DNA of 64,000 bases. Source: Croceibacterium_A sp035555595 (GTDB lineage: Bacteria > Pseudomonadota > Alphaproteobacteria > Sphingomonadales > Sphingomonadaceae). Positions 43,450-52,381 of the stretch are shown here, one piece after another (within the stretch, counting starts at the first letter, position 1; the number at the start of each line of letters is the position of its first letter). The stretch lies in the NCBI GenBank assembly GCA_035555595.1, contig DATMGK010000073.1, positions 12,532-76,531 of the forward strand, read 5' to 3'. The position numbers were made by a program, and so were the translations under genes. A model generated the notes under the pieces. The model did not search any database. It was not told where the DNA came from and saw only the letters and a program-made list of their open reading frames with translations.

Positions 43450-45117
43450 TCAGAACAGGCCTTCGATCTGTCCGTTTTCGAGGCGGATGAATTCCGCGCT
43501 CGGTACCTTGGGCAGGCCGGGCATGGTCATGATGTCGCCGCAGATGGCCACGATGAACCCGGCGCCCGCCGCCAGCCGCACTTCGCGAACCGGCACGGTG
43601 TGGTGCACCGGGGCGCCCAGCTTGGTCGGGTCGGTGGTGAAGCTGTACTGAGTTTTCGCCATGCAGATCGGCAGGTTGCCGAACCCGGCGTCTTCCCATG
43701 CCTTCAGCTGGTTGCGGACCGACTGGTCGGCGATCGCTTCGTCAGCGCGATAGATGCGGGTGGCGATCGTGTTGATCTTTTCCCACAGCGGCATTTCAGC
43801 GGGGTAGAGCGGGGAGAACTGGGCAGCGCCGCTTTCCACGATTTCCACGACCTTCTTGGCCAGTTCCTCGGTCCCGGCGCTGCCGTTGGCCCAGTGGGTG
43901 CAGACGATGGCTTCGGTGCCCACTTCGGCCACCGCATCCTTGATCACCTGCAACTCGGCTTCGGTGTCGCTGATGAAGAAGTTGATGGCGACCACGGCCG
44001 GCACGCCGAACTGGCGCACGTTTTCGATGTGGCGCAGCAGATTGACGACACCGGCCTTCACCGCGTCGACATTTTCCTTGCCCAGATCGGCCTTGGCCAC
44101 GCCGCCGTTCATCTTCAGCGCGCGCACCGTGGCGACGATCACCGTGGCAGACGGCTTCAGGCCCGCCTTGCGGCACTTGATGTCGAAGAACTTCTCGGCA
44201 CCCAGATCGGCGCCGAAACCGGCTTCGGTCACGACATAGTCGGCCAGCTTCAGCGCGGTCTTGGTCGCGGTCACGGAGTTACAGCCGTGGGCGATGTTGG
44301 CGAACGGACCACCGTGGATGAACGCCGGGTTGTTCTCCAGCGTCTGCACCAGGTTCGGCTGGATCGCGTCCTTCAGCAGCACGGCCATCGCGCCGTGGGC
44401 CTTGATGTCGCGAGCGCGCACTGCGCTCTTGTCACGGCGATAACCGATGATGATGTTGCCGATCGATTCCTCAAGGTCTTCGATCGAGGTCGCGAGGCAC
44501 AGGATCGCCATGATTTCGGAAGCGACCGTGATGTCGAACCCGGCTTCACGCGGATAGCCGTTGGCCACGCCGCCCAGCGAGCTGACGATCTGGCGCAGCG
44601 CGCGATCGTTCATGTCCAGAACGCGGCGCCAGGTGATGCGGCGGGTGTCGAAACCCTGCTCGTTGCCCCAGTAGATGTGGTTGTCGATCATCGCGCTTAG
44701 CAGGTTGTGCGCGCTGGTGATCGCGTGGAAGTCACCCGTGAAGTGGAGGTTGATGTCCTCCATCGGCACGACCTGGGCGTAACCGCCGCCAGCGGCGCCA
44801 CCCTTCATGCCGAACGACGGGCCGAGCGACGGCTCACGCAGGCAGACGGCGGCGTTCTTGCCGATGCGGTTCAGGCCGTCGGTCAGGCCGACAGACGTGG
44901 TGGTCTTGCCTTCGCCGGCGGGGGTGGGGTTGATGGCGGTGACCAGCACCAGCTTACCGTCGGGGCGATCCTTCTGCTGGTTGATCCAGCTCATCGCGAT
45001 CTTGGCCTTGGTGCGGCCATAGGGTTCAAGCGATTCTTCCGGGATGCCCAGGCGGGCGCCGATCTCTCCGATCGGCTTCATCTTGGCTGCGCGGGCGATC
45101 TCGATATCGGTGGCCAT
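43450..45117 (-). CDS. fhs: formate-tetrahydrofolate ligase
   Basis: Fhs makes 10-formyl-tetrahydrofolate from formate, ATP and tetrahydrofolate. The 555-residue protein has the P-loop in TPAGEGKTTTSVGL near residue 60, then GDFHAITSAHNLL and TEAGFGADLGAEKF. All are typical for the monofunctional bacterial enzyme. The ATG chosen gives MATDIEIARAAKMKPIGEI. It stands alone and shares the bidirectional terminator. It supplies the same cofactor that fmt uses. Confidence 0.98.
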   Translation of the reverse strand: MATDIEIARAAKMKPIGEIGARLGIPEESLEPYGRTKAKIAMSWINQQKDRPDGKLVLVTAINPTPAGEGKTTTSVGLTDGLNRIGKNAAVCLREPSLGPSFGMKGGAAGGGYAQVVPMEDINLHFTGDFHAITSAHNLLSAMIDNHIYWGNEQGFDTRRITWRRVLDMNDRALRQIVSSLGGVANGYPREAGFDITVASEIMAILCLATSIEDLEESIGNIIIGYRRDKSAVRARDIKAHGAMAVLLKDAIQPNLVQTLENNPAFIHGGPFANIAHGCNSVTATKTALKLADYVVTEAGFGADLGAEKFFDIKCRKAGLKPSATVIVATVRALKMNGGVAKADLGKENVDAVKAGVVNLLRHIENVRQFGVPAVVAINFFISDTEAELQVIKDAVAEVGTEAIVCTHWANGSAGTEELAKKVVEIVESGAAQFSPLYPAEMPLWEKINTIATRIYRADEAIADQSVRNQLKAWEDAGFGNLPICMAKTQYSFTTDPTKLGAPVHHTVPVREVRLAAGAGFIVAICGDIMTMPGLPKVPSAEFIRLENGQIEGLF

Positions 45118-45307
45118 GGATGTCCTCTTCCGGTTGGGGGCGGTGGTGGTGCCGCTTTTCACAATCCTGAAAACTTCGCAATCACGAAATTCGCTTACGC
45201 CATACAGCGCTTAGGGCGCGATGCTCAAGCCCGTTCTTGCGCGAAAGCGGATGCGGGCGTTGGATAGTTTCCGGCTGGCGCTTGTGAAGCGGGGGCGGAG
45301 CGGATAA

Positions 45308-45322
45308 GTTCGCGCTTCGTTC
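45308..45322 (+). promoter_or_regulatory. LexA (SOS) box upstream of rmuC
   Basis: GTTC-GCGCTTC-GTTC fits the alphaproteobacterial SOS box GTTC-N7-GTTC exactly, 21 bases before the rmuC start codon. With the uvrA box it is the second such site placed directly before a DNA-repair gene in the window. Confidence 0.8.
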
Positions 45323-45343
45323 CATTTTGGTCCGGAGTATTGC

Positions 45344-46708
45344 GTGGAACCGTTCGCCATCATTCTTGTGCTGTTCGCGTTGGTGATCGGCGCCGCGCTC
45401 GGCTGGTTCGCGGGTTCGCGCCCGATAGCCGACTGGAAAGCGCGGCATGACGACCGCGATGGCGCGGCGAAGGATAATGAGGCTCAGTTCAAACGCGCCG
45501 CCGCTGAACTCGGCCAGGCGCAGATAGAGATCGCGACGCTCAGGGCGAATGCTGAGAACTTCGACAAGCAGATCGCCCAGCTTAATCAGGCGCGGGAAGA
45601 TCTGGTCGCTCAGTTCAAGGCTGCTGGCGGAGAGGTGCTGTCGAGAGCGCAGGAGGAATTCCTCAAGCGGGCGGAGGAGAAGTTCGGCCACTCGGAAAAA
45701 TCCAACAAGCAGGCCGTGGCCGCTTTGCTGGAGCCGGTGAACCAGCGCCTGCAACGCTATGAGAATCAGGTTGAGGCGCTGGAAAAGCGGCGCATCGACG
45801 CCTTCGGTCAGTTGACCGGTTTGATAGAGAGTATGCGCACGGGGCAGGAGGAAGTTCGGCGCGAGGCGCAACGTCTCGGCAACTCGCTGACCAATGCCCC
45901 AAAGGCTCGCGGCCGCTGGGGCGAACGCGCGCTCCAGAATGTACTGGAACAGTGCGGCCTGTCCGAACACACCGATTTCATCACCGAACACTCGGTGGAT
46001 ACGGATGAAGGGCGCAAGCGGCCCGACGCGATCGTCCGCATCCCCGGCAACAAGCAACTGGTCATCGACGCCAAGGTATCTCTCAACGCCTATCAGGCCG
46101 CGTTTGAGGCTGACGACGATGGCGAACGCTCGCGCCATCTCGATCTGCACGCCAAATCGATGCGCAACCATGTGCAGACGCTGGGCGCGAAGTCCTATCA
46201 GTCGCAGTTCGAAGATGCCCCGGATTATGTCGTGATGTTCGTGCCGGGCGAACACTTTGTCGCCGCCGCGCTGGAACATGATCCGGAGCTGTGGGACTTC
46301 GCGTTTCGTAACAAGGTCTTGCTGGCCACCCCGACCAATCTGGTCGCGATTGCCCGTACCGTGGCGCAGGTCTGGCGGCAGGATGGGCTGGCGCGCGAAG
46401 CGCAGGAGATCGGGCGGATGGGCGGCGAACTTTACGATCGCCTTGCCGTTGCGGCGGATCATCTCAAGGGCATGGGCGCGGGGCTCGATCGCGCGGTTCG
46501 CAAGTATAACGACTTCGTCGGCAGCTTCGAACGCAACGTTCTTTCTTCCGGCAAGCGCCTGCGCGAAAAACACATAGAGATCGGCAAGCGCGAAATAGAG
46601 GACGTGCCTGTCATCGAAAGCGCGCCCCGTTATGGCGCGGCAGAGGGAGAACCTGCTGCACGTCTGGTTGACACCGGCGGGGGCGAGGGGGCACGAAGCG
46701 CCGGATGA
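45344..46708 (+). CDS. rmuC: DNA recombination protein RmuC
   Basis: RmuC is a nuclease-fold protein linked to control of inversions at short repeats. The 454-residue protein has an N-terminal membrane helix (IILVLFALVIGAALGWFAG), a coiled coil up to about residue 165, and the conserved core RGRWGERALQNVLEQCGL with LVIDAKVSLNAY (PD-D/ExK-like DAK). The C-terminal part is long. It starts at GTG. A lipoprotein gene overlaps its stop (ATGA). Confidence 0.95.
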   Translation: MEPFAIILVLFALVIGAALGWFAGSRPIADWKARHDDRDGAAKDNEAQFKRAAAELGQAQIEIATLRANAENFDKQIAQLNQAREDLVAQFKAAGGEVLSRAQEEFLKRAEEKFGHSEKSNKQAVAALLEPVNQRLQRYENQVEALEKRRIDAFGQLTGLIESMRTGQEEVRREAQRLGNSLTNAPKARGRWGERALQNVLEQCGLSEHTDFITEHSVDTDEGRKRPDAIVRIPGNKQLVIDAKVSLNAYQAAFEADDDGERSRHLDLHAKSMRNHVQTLGAKSYQSQFEDAPDYVVMFVPGEHFVAAALEHDPELWDFAFRNKVLLATPTNLVAIARTVAQVWRQDGLAREAQEIGRMGGELYDRLAVAADHLKGMGAGLDRAVRKYNDFVGSFERNVLSSGKRLREKHIEIGKREIEDVPVIESAPRYGAAEGEPAARLVDTGGGEGARSAG

Positions 46709-47403
46709 AACCGACCGCCTCCGCCCTGTTCCTGCTGCTCGCGTGTTCCGCGTGCAGCCAGCAGGATGCTCCGGCGGAGGAACTGGCGGAAACCGCGGAG
46801 CAGATTGTCATGCCAACGCCCACGCCGCTGGCTGCCGGCCCTCTCGCTCCGCGCGATACTTGTGCCACGGTGGCAGGCGCGGATGATTTCCGGGCTCAAC
46901 TGGCAGATGCGGTGAAGCGGCGCGATGCAGATGCTTTCGCCGCTCTCGCCGCGCAGGACATCAAGCTCGATTTCGGCGGCGGCGCCAGCAGCGCGGAACT
47001 GCGTAAGCGGCTGGAAGACAAGTCATGGGATTTGTGGAACGAGCTTGACGAGTTGATGGCTCTGGGTTGCTCGGCCAATGCTCAGGGCGGGATCACGATT
47101 CCGTGGTTTTTCGATCAGGACCTTGGCCGGATCAACCCCGTTTCCGGCTGGCTGGTCACTGGAGAGCGGGTTCCGGTGCTGTCCGCGCCCGATCCCGACA
47201 GCGCAGAAGTTGCCACTATTTCGTGGAGCGTGGTGGAACTCACTGCTCTCGATCCGGAGCGCGATTATCAGCAGGTGCAACTGTCGGACAAGCAGCAGGG
47301 CTTCATCGCCACCGACAAGCTGCGCAGCGTGATCGATTACCGCCTCATCGCGTCCAGCCGTAACGGCCGCTGGCGCATCACCAGCTTCGTTGCGGGCGAC
47401 TGA
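46705..47403 (+). CDS. lipoprotein with an SH3-like C-terminal region
   Basis: The 232-residue protein starts with a lipoprotein signal (LFLLLACSAC) and an acidic linker. It then has a helical region (FRAQLADAVKRRDADAFAAL) with two Cys (DTCATV and LGCSAN). The C-terminal part (about residues 150-225), with ERVPVLSAPDPDSAEVATIS and DYQQVQLSDKQQGFIATDKL, resembles a bacterial SH3 domain. It overlaps the stop of rmuC. The role may be at the cell wall. Confidence 0.8.
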   Translation: MKPTASALFLLLACSACSQQDAPAEELAETAEQIVMPTPTPLAAGPLAPRDTCATVAGADDFRAQLADAVKRRDADAFAALAAQDIKLDFGGGASSAELRKRLEDKSWDLWNELDELMALGCSANAQGGITIPWFFDQDLGRINPVSGWLVTGERVPVLSAPDPDSAEVATISWSVVELTALDPERDYQQVQLSDKQQGFIATDKLRSVIDYRLIASSRNGRWRITSFVAGD

Positions 47404-47412
47404 CGCGTCGGG

Positions 47413-47805
47413 TTAGTTACGCGCAAGCACCGCCGAATGCTCAGCCGATTTCAGCGTCAGCACATTACCTGACAGCTCCACGGTGGGGTTGGCTGAAAGC
47501 AGCGCGTTGACCGCGGCTTCCTGCTCCATCTTCCCTTCGCAGAACATGCGGGTGGAAATCATCGGCCCTTCCAGCACCAGCCGATTGCCATCCAGATGCC
47601 AGTGCCCGTTCATGCCGTTGCATCCGGCATTGGCGCTCAGCCGTTCGGCAAATTCCAGTTTCGTTTCGGGCGCAACGGGCGCCGCGCCGTCAATCGTGGT
47701 GAAGCGCCAGTTCGTCCCCGTCAGCGAGGGTGCGTCAGCGGCAGGCGTCATGCACGCGGCCACGGCCAAAGGGAGGAGGGCAGGCGCAAGAAACTTGATG
47801 GCCAT
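47413..47805 (-). CDS. META/HslJ domain lipoprotein
   Basis: The 130-residue lipoprotein (signal ending in AVAAC) carries a META domain: LTGTNWRFTTIDG near the mature N-terminus, then ERLSANAGCNGMNGHWHLDG and the MISTRMFCEGKMEQE segment. HslJ of E. coli is the best-known relative and is linked to heat shock and novobiocin resistance. It is convergent with the preceding lipoprotein gene, with about 9 bases between stops. Confidence 0.85.
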   Translation of the reverse strand: MAIKFLAPALLPLAVAACMTPAADAPSLTGTNWRFTTIDGAAPVAPETKLEFAERLSANAGCNGMNGHWHLDGNRLVLEGPMISTRMFCEGKMEQEAAVNALLSANPTVELSGNVLTLKSAEHSAVLARN

Positions 47806-47862
47806 CGTCGATCCTTCAGAAACACTGAAACTGAAACGGTCTCCCTTGTCGGCCGTTCCGCA

Positions 47863-48669
47863 TCACCTGTCGATATGGGCCAGCACTTCATAGGCCAGCA
47901 CGGCCCCGGCCACGGCGGCGTTCAGGCTGTCCGCCCGCCCGCGCATCGGCATGGTCACGCGCAGGTCGCAGGCCATCTCGTATTCTTCCGGCAGCCCGCG
48001 CGATTCGTTGCCCACCAGGATGAAGCACGGCGCGGCATAGGGCGCCTCGCGATAGGGCATGGCATCGCGCAGGCTGGCGGCCACCAGCTGCCCCGCGCCG
48101 GAACGCAGCCACGGCAGAAACTCCTCCCACCGCGCCTGCGCGATACGCTGGGTGAAGATCGCGCCCATGCTGGCCCGCACCGCTTCCACGGAAAATGGGT
48201 CGGCACTGTCGTCGATCAGGATCAGCCCGCCTGCGCCCACGGCGTCGCCGGTGCGCAGCATCGTGCCCAGATTGCCGGGATCGCGCAGCGCCTGCGCCAC
48301 CAGCCAGATCGGCGCGGAATCGCGGTCCAGCGAGGCCAGAGAAGTGTCGAATTCCGCAAACACACCCGCCACGGCCTGCGGGTTTTCCTTGCCGGTGATC
48401 TTGGACAGGATGTCCGCGCCGGTCTCCAAGATCTCGCCGCCCGCACGCTCGACTTCCGCCTCCAGCGCATCGAGCAACGGATGCGGTTCGCGCCCGGTGG
48501 CCATCACCAGCATCTCGGGCAACTGGCCCGTTTCGCGGGCATCGGTCAACAGGCGCAGCCCTTCGGCCAGGAACCGGCCTTCGCGCTTGCGATGCTTCTT
48601 GTCGCGCAGCGAACGCAGGTATTTGACCGTGGGGTTGGAAAATCCGGTAATCGTGCGGCGCTGGGCCAA
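47863..48669 (-). CDS. TrmH/SpoU family RNA 2'-O-methyltransferase
   Basis: The 268-residue SpoU-family enzyme has an N-terminal substrate-binding region (NPTVKYLRSLRDKKHRKREG, then RFLAEGLRLL) and the knotted SAM domain. The three motifs are ALRDPGNLGTMLRTGDAVG, ILVGNESRGLPEE and MPMRGRADSLNAAVAGAVLAYE. It methylates a ribose in rRNA or tRNA; which one cannot be told. It lies 4 bases after the HPr gene in the large 48-53 kb operon. Confidence 0.9.
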   Translation of the reverse strand: MAQRRTITGFSNPTVKYLRSLRDKKHRKREGRFLAEGLRLLTDARETGQLPEMLVMATGREPHPLLDALEAEVERAGGEILETGADILSKITGKENPQAVAGVFAEFDTSLASLDRDSAPIWLVAQALRDPGNLGTMLRTGDAVGAGGLILIDDSADPFSVEAVRASMGAIFTQRIAQARWEEFLPWLRSGAGQLVAASLRDAMPYREAPYAAPCFILVGNESRGLPEEYEMACDLRVTMPMRGRADSLNAAVAGAVLAYEVLAHIDR

Positions 48670-48673
48670 TGCG

Positions 48674-48949
48674 TCAATCCTCGCCGAAGCCGCCTTCGAT
48701 CATTTCAATCAGTTCGCCCAGGCGCGCTTCGGCGTCCGCGCCCGTCACGACCAGCTCTATAGTATCGCCACGCGCCGCACCCAGCATCATCAGGCCCAGT
48801 ATCGATCCGCCGGCAGCGGAATGGCCGTCTTTCAACACGGTGACCTGGCACTGCGGCATGTCCGCGACAGTGCCCACGAACTTGGCGCTGGCACGGGCGT
48901 GCAGCCCGCGCTTGTTGACGATCGTTACCTCGCGGCGTGCCTCTCCCAA
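48674..48949 (-). CDS. HPr family phosphocarrier protein
   Basis: The 91-residue HPr of the nitrogen-type PTS receives phosphate from EI and passes it to EIIA. The active His is in NKRGLHARASAKFV (residue 17), and the regulatory Ser in GGSILGLMML (about residue 48) can be phosphorylated by HPr kinase, whose gene is upstream. No sugar permease is near, so a regulatory role is likely. It is sandwiched between the EIIA gene and the trmH-like gene. Confidence 0.93.
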   Translation of the reverse strand: MGEARREVTIVNKRGLHARASAKFVGTVADMPQCQVTVLKDGHSAAGGSILGLMMLGAARGDTIELVVTGADAEARLGELIEMIEGGFGED

Positions 48950-48976
48950 AGACGCCTCTCCCCGTTTATGCGTCGG

Positions 48977-49381
48977 CTAGGCCTCCTGGCCCAGAAACTC
49001 CGACGCGATTGTGATGTAGTTGCGGCCCGCGTCACGCGCGGCGGCAGCCGCGGCCTGCAGGCCCATTTCCTTGCGCGCGCCCGCCAGCCGGATCAGCATC
49101 GGCAGGTTGATGCCCGCGATGACTTCCGTCGTCCCCGGCTTCAGCAGCGATATGGCCAGGTTGGATGGCGTACCGCCGAACAGGTCCGTCAGGATGATCG
49201 CGCCCCGGCCCGAATCGACCTTCTTGATCGCCTGGGCGATCTCCTTGCGGCGGATTTCCATATCGTCATGCGGGCCGATGCACACGGTGGCGATATCGCT
49301 CTGCCGCCCGACCACGTGCTCCATCGCGTGAACGAACTCCTCGGCCAGATGGCCGTGTGTAACCAGGATCATACCGATCAT
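48977..49381 (-). CDS. PTS EIIA component (mannose/fructose superfamily)
   Basis: The 134-residue EIIA has MIGMILVTHGHLAEEF with the active His 9, then AIILTDLFGGTPSNLAISLL and NLPMLIRLAG, typical of EIIA-Man. In alphaproteobacteria a lone EIIA of this type works with HPr and HPr kinase to sense carbon status rather than import sugar. It sits between rapZ and the HPr gene. Confidence 0.92.
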   Translation of the reverse strand: MIGMILVTHGHLAEEFVHAMEHVVGRQSDIATVCIGPHDDMEIRRKEIAQAIKKVDSGRGAIILTDLFGGTPSNLAISLLKPGTTEVIAGINLPMLIRLAGARKEMGLQAAAAAARDAGRNYITIASEFLGQEA

Positions 49382-49445
49382 GCGATGCGGAAACCCGTAT
49401 CCGTGAGCTGCGCCCCGGTTACGCGCTCGGTTGTCTGTAAACAGG

Positions 49446-50354
49446 TCACGGCTGTTGCGGTCCTTCGATCATCTCGCCCGCACGGGACCCCAGGTTGCGG
49501 TGCAGCACAGTGGGCGAAAAGCCCGCTTCGCGCAAGGCCCCGGCGATCCGTTCGGCCACGTAAACGGAACGGTGATGCCCGCCCGTGCAGCCAAAGGCGA
49601 TGGTTACATAGGTTTTCCCCTGCGCCGCATATCGCGGAAGCAGTTCGATCAGCAGTTCGCGGATGCGCGTGAAAGCGGATGCAAAGGCCGGGTCGCGTTC
49701 GATATATTCGCCCACACCCTTGTCCTGCCCGGTCAGCGGTCGCAGCTGCGGGTCCCAATGCGGATTGTGCAGGAACCGCATGTCGAACACCAGATCGGCA
49801 ACCGGCGGCATCCCGCGCGCAAAGCCGAAACTGGTGACGGTCACTGTCATTTCGCGCGGCGCGCTGGCGCCGAACAATTCGCGGATGCGCTGCTGCAGGT
49901 CGTTGCTGGAAAAATGGGTGGTGTCGATCAGCACGTCCGCCCAGTTCCGCAAGGGCGACATCAACTCGCGCTCGGCGGCGATCCCGTCGGCCACAGGCCG
50001 GTCTTCCGCCAGAAAATGGCGGCGGCGCGTCTCGTTGAAACGCCGCTCCAGCTCATGCCCGGCACAATCCAGGAACAGGGTGCTCAGCACGATATCGTCG
50101 CGCCCTTCCAGCTTCCTCACGCGCTCCATCACCTGATCTGGAACGAAGCCGCGCGTGCGACAGTCGAAGCCGATGGCCAGCGGATGTTTCTGCGGGTCGT
50201 CGCCGACGAGGCGCGACAGCAGGCGGATCGGAAAGTTGTCGATCGCTTCCCAGCCAAGGTCTTCCAACTCGCGCAGGGCTGTGGATTTGCCCGCGCCGAG
50301 CATACCCGTGACCAGTACGATCTGTTGCCGCTCGTCTGATGAATCGCCCACCAT
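49446..50354 (-). CDS. rapZ: RNase adapter RapZ
   Basis: RapZ binds nucleotide and, in E. coli, guides RNase E to small RNAs that set amino-sugar synthesis. The 302-residue protein has the Walker A VTGMLGAGKSTALREL near residue 15, LGWEAIDNFP, and the C-terminal AFGCTGGHHRSVYVAERI. It is placed between hprK and the EIIA gene, a frequent link to PTS genes. Confidence 0.95.
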   Translation of the reverse strand: MVGDSSDERQQIVLVTGMLGAGKSTALRELEDLGWEAIDNFPIRLLSRLVGDDPQKHPLAIGFDCRTRGFVPDQVMERVRKLEGRDDIVLSTLFLDCAGHELERRFNETRRRHFLAEDRPVADGIAAERELMSPLRNWADVLIDTTHFSSNDLQQRIRELFGASAPREMTVTVTSFGFARGMPPVADLVFDMRFLHNPHWDPQLRPLTGQDKGVGEYIERDPAFASAFTRIRELLIELLPRYAAQGKTYVTIAFGCTGGHHRSVYVAERIAGALREAGFSPTVLHRNLGSRAGEMIEGPQQP

Positions 50355-50399
50355 ATGAAGGCATGTGCGCCGGGGCCCCGCAAAAGGGAAGGGGGCGGT

Positions 50400-50819
50400 T
50401 CAGTCCGTCCCGTGAAGAGCCAGTGCCTGCTCCGCCCGCAGCGCCAGAATCGCACTGTCCGGCCACAGGCGGATCAGCGGCAGCGATGCGCCCGCCAGCT
50501 CCACGGCTTCCGCCGTTTCGACATAGCGCGGGGCCGCCGGGTCCAACCGCAGCACCAGACAGATCGGCGCGGGTGAAGCGGGCAGCGTGATCAGCCCGAC
50601 ATTGCGGACTTCCAGCAGTCCCTGAATATTGGGCGGGGGCAGGGCCCATGCCCGCCCATCCCGCTGTTCGATCAGGATGCCGTCATCGCCCACCAGCGTC
50701 GCGCCCCGATCGATCAGGGCCAGCGCCAGGCTGGACTTTCCGCTTCCCGGCGGCCCTTCGATCAGCACTCCGCGTCCGGCCAGCGCCACGCAGCTTGCCT
50801 GATGCGGCACTGGCGTCAT
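50400..50819 (-). CDS. hprK: HPr kinase/phosphorylase, short alphaproteobacterial form
   Basis: HprK phosphorylates and dephosphorylates a Ser of HPr. This is the short form: 139 residues with only the C-terminal kinase domain, Walker A GPPGSGKSSLAL near residue 23, then GATLVGDDGILIE and the PPPNIQGLLEVRNVGLI motif. The N-terminal domain of Firmicutes HprK is missing, which is usual in alphaproteobacteria. The start overlaps the chvG stop by 4 bases (ATGA), so translation is coupled to the sensor kinase. Confidence 0.92.
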   Translation of the reverse strand: MTPVPHQASCVALAGRGVLIEGPPGSGKSSLALALIDRGATLVGDDGILIEQRDGRAWALPPPNIQGLLEVRNVGLITLPASPAPICLVLRLDPAAPRYVETAEAVELAGASLPLIRLWPDSAILALRAEQALALHGTD

Positions 50820-52381
50820 GCGGCGGGCAGTTCCAGCACCATGCACGTGCCGTCCTGCCCGTCCTCGCGGCCGGATACGGAAAGCGTTCCGTCATGCGCT
50901 TCGGTGATCGTGCGCGCGATGGCCAGCCCCAGTCCGCTGTGGTTGCCGAAACTTTCGTCCTCGGGCCGCACGGAATGGAACCGGGTAAAGACTTTCTCCC
51001 GCTCGCTTTCGGGGATGCCCGGCCCTTCATCGCACACCAGCGCCTGCACCCGCCCGCCATCCGTACCCACGACATGTCGTACAGAGGCCACAACCTCGCC
51101 GCCGGGGGGGGAGAATGACACGGCGTTATCCAGCAGGTTGTCGATCACCCGCTCCAGCCTCAGCGGGACGCCCAGCACCAGCGCGGGCCGCGTCTCGCGC
51201 TCCACGGTAACGGCGCGCCCGGCGTTCAGCCCGCGATCTTCCCGGCTCCGCACCACGTTTTCGATCAGCGCGGCCAGGTCGATCGCCTCGAAGGTGGCGC
51301 GGCTCAATTCCGCGTCGATGCGGCTGGCTTCGGAGATTTCCGTCACCAGCCGGTCGATGCGCCGTACATCGTGCGCCGCGATCTGCGTCAGTTGCGCGCG
51401 CAGGTCGGGGTCGTCCACCTTCGGCAGGGATTCCAGTGCGCTGCGCAGGCTGGCCAGTGGGTTCTTGATCTCGTGGGCGACATCGGCGGCGAAGGATTCC
51501 ACCGCGTCGATCCTGTGCCGCAGGGCTGTCGTCATGTCCGAAACCGCCCGCGCCAGCACGCCGATCTCGTCGCGGCGCTGTTGCATACGCGGAACTTCCA
51601 CGCCGCGTTCGCGTCCCAGTCGCACCCGTACCGCCGCACCGCCCAGCCGCCTCAGCGGATCGATGATGGTGCGCGCCAGATAACGGGATAGGATGATGGA
51701 TACGATCAGCGACAAGGCAATGATCGTCAGCAGCGATGTTCGCGCATCGCGCACCGCCTGCGTAATGTCGCTGGCGTTGCGTGTGGTCAGCAGGGTCGCG
51801 CCGTTGCGCCCCACCGGGGCGGCGGCGGTGATAACCGGCGTGCGATCGGGCGCGCGGCGCAGTTCGATTTGCGTCAGCCCCTGTTCGCGGGCGCGGACCA
51901 GTTCCGGCCAGGCGCTGGCATCCTGTTCTTCCGGTTCCTCGAAATCGGGCGGCTGCCGCGCGCCGACCAGAAAGTCGACCACCCGGTCCAGCCCGCGCGC
52001 GAAATCCTGTGGGAAGGGCGCGGCCACCGGATCGGCAAGGACGAACGATGGCTTGTCCAGCGCGAAACTGTCGGCCCACAATTCGCCCTGCGCGTCATAC
52101 ATCCGCAGGCGCATCCGCTGCTCCTTACCGATCTGGACCAGCAGCGCCTCCTGCCGGGCGCGCGTGGCCCCGGCCAGTGCCTCGGCCGTTATCTGCGCTT
52201 CGATGCGCGCCAGCTTGAACCGTTCGTCCAGCAATTGCCGGCGATAGGAATCGAGGAAGAACAGGCTGCCGGCCAGCAGCATCAGCGGGATCAGGTTGAC
52301 CGCCAGAATGCGCGCGGTGAGGGATGCGTCGAACGGAAACCTCAGCCGCCATTTCCGGCCAGCTTGCCGGTCTTCAGCCAT
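50816..52381 (-). CDS. chvG: ChvG-type sensor histidine kinase
   Basis: This is the membrane sensor of the ChvG/ChvI (ExoS/ChvI) system, which reacts to acid and envelope stress. The 521-residue protein has TM1 near residues 22-45, a periplasmic domain of about 165 residues, TM2, a HAMP-like region, and HisKA with FAADVAHEIKNPLASLRSAL (His near residue 303). HATPase motifs are RVIDNLLDNAVSFSPPGG, DEGPGIP and GLGLAIARTI. The ATG overlaps the chvI stop by 8 bases. The next gene, hprK, overlaps its end. Confidence 0.93.
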   Translation of the reverse strand: MAEDRQAGRKWRLRFPFDASLTARILAVNLIPLMLLAGSLFFLDSYRRQLLDERFKLARIEAQITAEALAGATRARQEALLVQIGKEQRMRLRMYDAQGELWADSFALDKPSFVLADPVAAPFPQDFARGLDRVVDFLVGARQPPDFEEPEEQDASAWPELVRAREQGLTQIELRRAPDRTPVITAAAPVGRNGATLLTTRNASDITQAVRDARTSLLTIIALSLIVSIILSRYLARTIIDPLRRLGGAAVRVRLGRERGVEVPRMQQRRDEIGVLARAVSDMTTALRHRIDAVESFAADVAHEIKNPLASLRSALESLPKVDDPDLRAQLTQIAAHDVRRIDRLVTEISEASRIDAELSRATFEAIDLAALIENVVRSREDRGLNAGRAVTVERETRPALVLGVPLRLERVIDNLLDNAVSFSPPGGEVVASVRHVVGTDGGRVQALVCDEGPGIPESEREKVFTRFHSVRPEDESFGNHSGLGLAIARTITEAHDGTLSVSGREDGQDGTCMVLELPAA

